Below are positions 58,464 to 64,000 of a stretch of DNA of 64,000 nt, piece after piece (positions within the stretch are counted from its first letter, which is position 1; every line of letters begins with the position of its first letter). This DNA comes from Roseiarcus sp036488815 (lineage in GTDB: Bacteria > Pseudomonadota > Alphaproteobacteria > Rhizobiales > Beijerinckiaceae), in assembly GCA_036488815.1 (NCBI GenBank), contig DASXGX010000103.1, positions 23,195 to 87,194 of the forward strand. The letters run 5' to 3'. The notes beneath the pieces were generated by a model. The model saw nothing but the letters and a program-made list of their open reading frames with translations, was not told the DNA's origin and searched no databases. A program made the position numbers and the translations under genes.

Positions 58464-58994
58464 TCACAGAGGACGCTCGCCCTCCGCCGCGCGCTTGGCC
58501 ATCTTGGCGAATTTCTTGACGACTCGGTCGCGCTTCAGTTTCGAAATGTAATCGATGAACAGCACCCCGTTGAGGTGGTCGATCTCGTGCTGCAGGGCGG
58601 TGGCCAGCAACCCTTCCGCGAGGATCTCCTGCCGCTTGCCGTCCCGGTCGAGAAAGCTCGCCCGCACGCTCGCCGGTCGCTCCACCTCTTCGTAGTAATC
58701 GGGGATCGAGAGGCAGCCTTCCTCATAGACCGAGCGCTCGTCGGACGACCAGACGATCTCGGGATTGACGAAATATTGCGGCTGCGGCGGCTCGTCCTTC
58801 TTCGCGAGGTCAATCACGACGAGGCGCAGCGGCTCGGCGATCTGGATCGCGGCGAGGCCGATGCCGGGCGCGTCGTGCATCGTCTCCACCATGTCGTCCA
58901 TCAGCTTCCGGATATCGTCGTCGACGCGCTCCAGCGGCGCGCTCACCAGGCGCAGCTTCGGGTCGGGCAGGATGATGATAGGGCGCAAAGCCAT
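58464..58994 (-). CDS. def: peptide deformylase
   Basis: 176 residues. Removes the formyl group from nascent proteins. The three motifs are GIGLAAIQI (GxGxAAxQ), EEGCLSIP (EGCLS) and QHEIDHLNGVLF (HExxH), with Cys and two His as metal ligands. ATG 58994 (MALRPIIILPDPKLR) is the family start; no close ribosome site is visible. Usually near fmt, which is not seen here. It is divergent from rmuC by 114 bp. Confidence 0.95.
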   Translation of the reverse strand: MALRPIIILPDPKLRLVSAPLERVDDDIRKLMDDMVETMHDAPGIGLAAIQIAEPLRLVVIDLAKKDEPPQPQYFVNPEIVWSSDERSVYEEGCLSIPDYYEEVERPASVRASFLDRDGKRQEILAEGLLATALQHEIDHLNGVLFIDYISKLKRDRVVKKFAKMAKRAAEGERPL

Positions 58995-59108
58995 GGCGTT
59001 CGTTTCATTCTCCGGTTTCCTCTTGGTCTGATAGTCGCGCGGGGCGGCGCGGTCAAACATGTTCTTCTTTCGTTCGCTTTTGGAGGCCGAATCGCGTAGG
59101 CTCGCGCC

Positions 59109-60284
59109 ATGAACCAAATCCTGTTCGTGCTCGACGGCGTTCCCGTCACGTTCGGCGAGGCGCTCCAAGGGGCGCTCGGCGCGATTGCGCTGCTCTTGCT
59201 GGCGGTTGTCGTGGCGCTCGCCAGAGCCGGCGCCGGTCGCCGGCGGCAGGCCTGGGAAGCGGAGGAGCGCCAGCGCGAGCTCGAGGCGCGCATCGCCGCC
59301 CTCGTCCAATCCAACGCTGAACTCAGCGGCCGGTTCGCGTCGATGAGCGATTGGTTCGGCTCCCGCCAGGCGGAGCTGGCGCGTGTTATGGCCGAGCGCC
59401 TCGACAACGTCGGCGCGCGGCTCGGCGCCGGGCTCGAATCCCATGCGCAAACAACGGGCGCCAACCTTAACAAACTCAACGAGCGGCTCGCCGTGATCGA
59501 CGCCGCGCAAGCGCGGATGGCCGGCATCGGCGACGAGGTCGTCTCGCTGAAGGACATCCTCGCCAACAAGCAGACGCGCGGCGCCTTCGGCCAGGGCCGC
59601 ATGGAGGCGATCGTGCGCGACGGCCTGCCGTCCGGCGCCTACGAGTTCCAATATACGCTTTCCAACAAGGTGCGGCCCGATTGCGTGATCCGCCTGCCAG
59701 GAGACAGCCGGTTGCTGGCGGTCGACGCCAAATTTCCGCTCGAGGCGTTCACGCTGTTCAACGAGGCGCGCAGCGAGGAGGCGCGGAAAGCAGCGATAAG
59801 CCGCGTGCGCACGGACGTCGGCAAGCACGTCAGGGACATTGCGGACCGCTATCTCCTGCCGGGCGAGACGCAGGACATCGCGCTGATGTTCGTTCCCTCG
59901 GAATCGATCTACTCCGACCTCGTCGAACATTTCGACGACGTCGTGCAGAAAGCCCATCGCAGCCGCGTCGTCATCGTCTCCCCCTCGCTGATGATGATGG
60001 CGATCCAGGTTACGCAGGCGATTCTGCGCGACCAGCGGATGCGCGACCAGGCGCATGTGATCCATGGCGAGGTCGGCAAGCTGCTCAACGACGTTCGTTT
60101 GCTCGCGGAGCGGACGACGAAGCTCGAAACCCACTTCCGGCAAGCGCAGGACGACGTCGGCCAGGTCGCGACCTCCGCCGAGAAGATCACGCGCCGCGCG
60201 GCGCGCATCGATGCGATGGAATTCGGCGAGGATGCCGCCGCCAAGACGAGCCCGAACCTGCGGCTCGCGAAAAGTGCGGAATAG
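59109..60284 (+). CDS. rmuC: DNA recombination protein RmuC
   Basis: 391 residues. An N-terminal membrane segment (LGAIALLLLAVVVALARAG), a coiled coil (about 40-130), and the RmuC nuclease-like domain with GRMEAIVRDGLPSGAYEFQY, LLAVDAKFPLEAFTLFNEAR, DIALMFVPSESIYSDLVEHF and TQAILRDQRMRDQAHVIHGE. Limits sequence inversions and repeat-mediated rearrangements in E. coli. Normal length. Confidence 0.93.
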   Translation: MNQILFVLDGVPVTFGEALQGALGAIALLLLAVVVALARAGAGRRRQAWEAEERQRELEARIAALVQSNAELSGRFASMSDWFGSRQAELARVMAERLDNVGARLGAGLESHAQTTGANLNKLNERLAVIDAAQARMAGIGDEVVSLKDILANKQTRGAFGQGRMEAIVRDGLPSGAYEFQYTLSNKVRPDCVIRLPGDSRLLAVDAKFPLEAFTLFNEARSEEARKAAISRVRTDVGKHVRDIADRYLLPGETQDIALMFVPSESIYSDLVEHFDDVVQKAHRSRVVIVSPSLMMMAIQVTQAILRDQRMRDQAHVIHGEVGKLLNDVRLLAERTTKLETHFRQAQDDVGQVATSAEKITRRAARIDAMEFGEDAAAKTSPNLRLAKSAE

Positions 60285-60316
60285 GAGAGGCGCCGCTTGT
60301 GGCGGCTCCGAGGACG

Positions 60317-60562
60317 TCAGCAGTTGGTCTTGGTGTGACTGACGCTGTCGCCTTCACCGTTTGACTTCTTGACGGTCTTCGTGTCGCAGCCATTCTCATT
60401 TTTGCGAATGACCACTTTCTTATGCGTGGCGTCGTCGGCGTCGTGATGATGCTCAACATCGACGCGCGCGCCGGGGACGGGCGGGGTCACAGTGACTTCG
60501 TCGGCGAGCGCTGGCCCAGCGACGAACGCCAGCAAAATTGCGGATGTCGATAGCAGTTTCAT
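60317..60562 (-). CDS. small secreted hypothetical protein
   Basis: 81 residues: a signal peptide (MKLLSTSAILLAFVAGPALA) and a mature charged part with a His-rich stretch (VDVEHHHDADDATHKKVVIR) and two Cys (NGCDTKTVKKSNGEGDSVSH, end TKTNC). The Cys pair could form a disulfide and the His could bind metal. GGAGG stands 8 nt before ATG 60562. No family known. Confidence 0.7.
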   Translation of the reverse strand: MKLLSTSAILLAFVAGPALADEVTVTPPVPGARVDVEHHHDADDATHKKVVIRKNENGCDTKTVKKSNGEGDSVSHTKTNC

Positions 60563-60672
60563 GGCCAAAACCTCCGTGTTCATGCGGACAACGAACGGGA
60601 GGCTATGTGGTTCCCGCAGGCGTCGATCGCTCCCGCGGTCTCTGGCGCGCTACTCGATGGTCTGAAGCGTTG

Positions 60673-61185
60673 TCACTGGGCCTTGCGTCTGAGCCATGGC
60701 CGCGTTCCCGCGGGCGCTTCGCCGGCTGTTGCGACGCTCGGCTGATAGTGCAGCGGCGTGGTGAACAGACGCCCCTCACGCAGCGCGCGCAAGGTCGGCT
60801 CGTCCGTCACCTCGAACGACGTGAAACCGCAACGCAACATCAGCGGGATTTCATCGAGCAGCACTTCGCCGATCGCACGCAAGTCGCCTTTGAAGCCGTG
60901 ACGTTCGCGCAGCAGCTCGGCGTAGGAGAAGGCGCGGCCGTCGCCGAATTTGGCGAAGCTCAACGCTACGAGCGGACGCTTGGCCGCCTCCGGCAGTTGC
61001 GCAAGCGTGTCCTTGCCCGCCGCGATCGCAACGCCGATCGGATCCGCGCGCTTGGCGAGCGCCTCCGTCTCGGCGCTCCAGCGCGCGAAGGAGACGATGA
61101 TCGCGCCCGTCGCGGGGATCGACGCCGCGTCGTCGACAAACGTCCAGATGTCCTCGGCGAATCCGCCGTCACGCCACAAAGCCAT
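60673..61185 (-). CDS. DUF934 protein of the sulfate assimilation operon
   Basis: 170 residues. AIIVSFARWSAETEALAKRA, then LVALSFAKFGDGRAFSYAEL and LLRERHGFKGDLRAIGEVLL are the DUF934 blocks. In alphaproteobacteria DUF934 genes regularly follow cysI and cysH, so a role in sulfite reduction or its cofactor is likely but unproven. Start and upstream stop share one base (TGATG), showing translational coupling with cysH. AGGAT precedes the ATG. Confidence 0.88.
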   Translation of the reverse strand: MALWRDGGFAEDIWTFVDDAASIPATGAIIVSFARWSAETEALAKRADPIGVAIAAGKDTLAQLPEAAKRPLVALSFAKFGDGRAFSYAELLRERHGFKGDLRAIGEVLLDEIPLMLRCGFTSFEVTDEPTLRALREGRLFTTPLHYQPSVATAGEAPAGTRPWLRRKAQ

Positions 61186-61918
61186 CAAATATCCTGTCCT
61201 GCCGACAGCGGCTCCGTGTGGATGCCGCATTCGGTCTTGCCGCGACCGCGCCAGCGTCCAGCCCGCACGTCTTCGCCGAGCTTGACCGCGCTGGTGCAGG
61301 GCAGGCAGCCAATCGAGGGATAGCCCTTAGCGACCAGCGGGTGCGGCGGCAAGTCGGCCTCGCGGATGTAGGTGAGAAGATCGGTCGCGCTCCAGCCGAC
61401 CAGCGGGTTCACCTTGACGCGCTCGCCTTCCGCCTCGAATAGCGGAATGCGCGCGCGAGTCGTGCTCTGAAACCCCTTGCGGCCGGTGATCCAGGCCTCA
61501 TAGCCCTCCAAGGCGGTCGCCAAGGGTTGCACCTTGCGGATCTCGCAGCAGCGGTCCGGGTCGCTCGCAAAGAGAAACTTCTCCGGATCCTCGGTGGCGA
61601 GCGTCGCCGGATTGGGATCGGCGACGATCACGTTTTCGAGCCCGAGCCGCGCGACGAGCGCGTCCCGGTAGGCGAGCGTCTCGGGAAAGTGCTGGCCGGT
61701 GTCGACGAAGACCACCGGCGTTCGCTTGTCGACGCCAGCGACCATATGCAGCAGCACCGCGGAATCGGCGCCGAAGCTCGACACCAGGGCGATGCGACCG
61801 GGAAACAGATCCTCGATGGCGAGTCGCAGCAGCGAGCTGGCCTTGACGCGCGCGAACTTGCCCTCGAGACGCGATGCCGCGACGGCGTCGCCGAACAGCT
61901 TGACGTCGTGTGCGCTCA

Positions 61919-61919
<1 letters not shown>
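61185..61919 (-). CDS. cysH: APS reductase (phosphoadenylyl-sulfate reductase family, 4Fe-4S type)
   Basis: 244 residues. Reduces adenylyl sulfate to sulfite. PP-loop SSFGADSAVLLHMVAGVD; Cys-Cys pair about residue 123 (DRCCEIRKVQPL) and Cys-x2-Cys about 203 (IGCLPCTSAV), which together bind the 4Fe-4S cluster of APS-type enzymes; catalytic Cys in ECGIHTEP near 230. The four cluster cysteines mark it as APS-type rather than the PAPS-type of E. coli. It shares TGATG junctions with both neighbours. Confidence 0.92.
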
Positions 61920-63578
<1,659 letters not shown>

Positions 63579-63592
<14 letters not shown>

Positions 63593-63926
63593 GGGAGCTC
63601 TCCGTAGGCGCGTGCAGGGCGGCGACCGGCGCCTGCCCGTGCGCCTGCTTGCCGAGGTCGCGGCGGATGGTCGGCCCGGCGGCGCGGATCGCTTCGCGCA
63701 GCGCCTTGGGCGCGTAATGTCCGTTCCGCAACGCGACCTCGATCGCATAGGGGTCAACGATCAAGGTGCGCGCGACCGCCTCGCCCGCCTGGGCGAGCGC
63801 GGCTCTGACCGCCGCCGCATCCTCATAAACCGCCGCGCTCGCAAAGTCCTCGGCCCAGCCGCCGGCGGCGTCCTGGAACACGACGACGCCATCGGCGAGC
63901 CGATTGGCGGTGACGATCTGGCTCAA
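63579..63926 (-). CDS. DUF2849 protein of the sulfate assimilation operon
   Basis: 115 residues. MSQIVTANRLADGVVVFQDA, then GGWAEDFASAAVYEDAAAV and DPYAIEVALRNGHYAPKALR are DUF2849 blocks; this short protein usually stands directly before cysI. Function unknown. TTG 63926 is chosen because GGGA lies upstream and the family begins there. Siroheme synthase, often the next gene upstream, would lie beyond the window. Confidence 0.82.
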
Positions 63927-64000
63927 GTGATTTCCCTTTTTGGCTCGAAACGCGTCAGGGAAGCGCCTAATTCCACTGCGCGGCGATGACAAATAGTGCC
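63927..64000. other. start of the region upstream of the sulfate assimilation genes
   Basis: 74 bp to the window edge. No gene or promoter can be supported here. Confidence 0.4.

Noticed and set aside
59000..60143. Long N-terminal extension of the deformylase frame
   Set aside because: It is the antisense of rmuC; deformylases have the length given by ATG 58994.

Overview
The window looks like a chromosomal stretch of a high-GC alphaproteobacterium, most likely of the order Hyphomicrobiales (Rhizobiales). This rests on an F1-ATPase zeta-type inhibitor (DUF1476), DUF1236, DUF3309, DUF2849 and DUF934 proteins, an alphaproteobacterial GyrB, and a CysI/CysH arrangement common in that order. A closer placement (for example Beijerinckiaceae or Methylocystaceae) is only a guess. 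About 49 kb is ordinary chromosome. A 15.3-kb island sits in a tRNA-Ser gene.

Layout. 0-11 kb: the end of an alpha/beta hydrolase, a GntR-family regulator with two winged helices, gyrB, a divergent-polysaccharide-deacetylase-like protein, rppH, a TetR regulator with a DUF2852 membrane protein, the ATPase zeta inhibitor, and an overlapping set of staphylococcal-nuclease-like protein, M48 lipoprotein protease and rdgB; then tRNA-Arg(CCT). 11-20 kb: an AlgI/AlgJ-type O-acetylation pair, a MEDS-domain protein with an orphan histidine kinase, an FkbM methyltransferase, and many small envelope or stress proteins. 20-25 kb: a LigD polymerase-domain protein preceded by the remnant of its ligase gene, topoisomerase IB, small proteins, a PRC-barrel protein and pirin. 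25-27.5 kb: a Gln/Gly-rich repeat protein, a companion protein and an M48 protease behind a near-perfect sigma-54 promoter. 27.5-32.1 kb: DUF429, gluconokinase, a gluconate-5-dehydrogenase-like SDR, a beta-lactamase-fold hydrolase and an LLM flavin oxidoreductase.

32.15-47.49 kb is the island. It is bounded by a 15-bp direct copy of the tRNA-Ser(GGA) 3' end. It carries a P4-type integrase, an AlpA-like HTH protein, a two-gene primase plus RepA-like ATPase, an iteron-like GC repeat cluster (a possible origin), a type I restriction-modification operon (hsdR-hsdS-hsdM) between two copies of a duplicated small-gene segment, and a more AT-rich cargo of an M41-like HExGH peptidase and two HEPN-type proteins. 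It reads as a satellite-like element loaded with defence genes. The peptidase-HEPN-HEPN group is the best candidate here for an undescribed system.

47.5-64 kb: tRNA-Ser, msrA, the divergent kdpDE and kdpFABC potassium system with a paired-repeat operator and two extra small membrane proteins, a PPK2 kinase, peptide deformylase, rmuC, and the assimilatory sulfate reduction operon DUF2849-cysI-cysH-DUF934.

All calls come from reading the sequence. Family names were recognised from motifs, not from searches.
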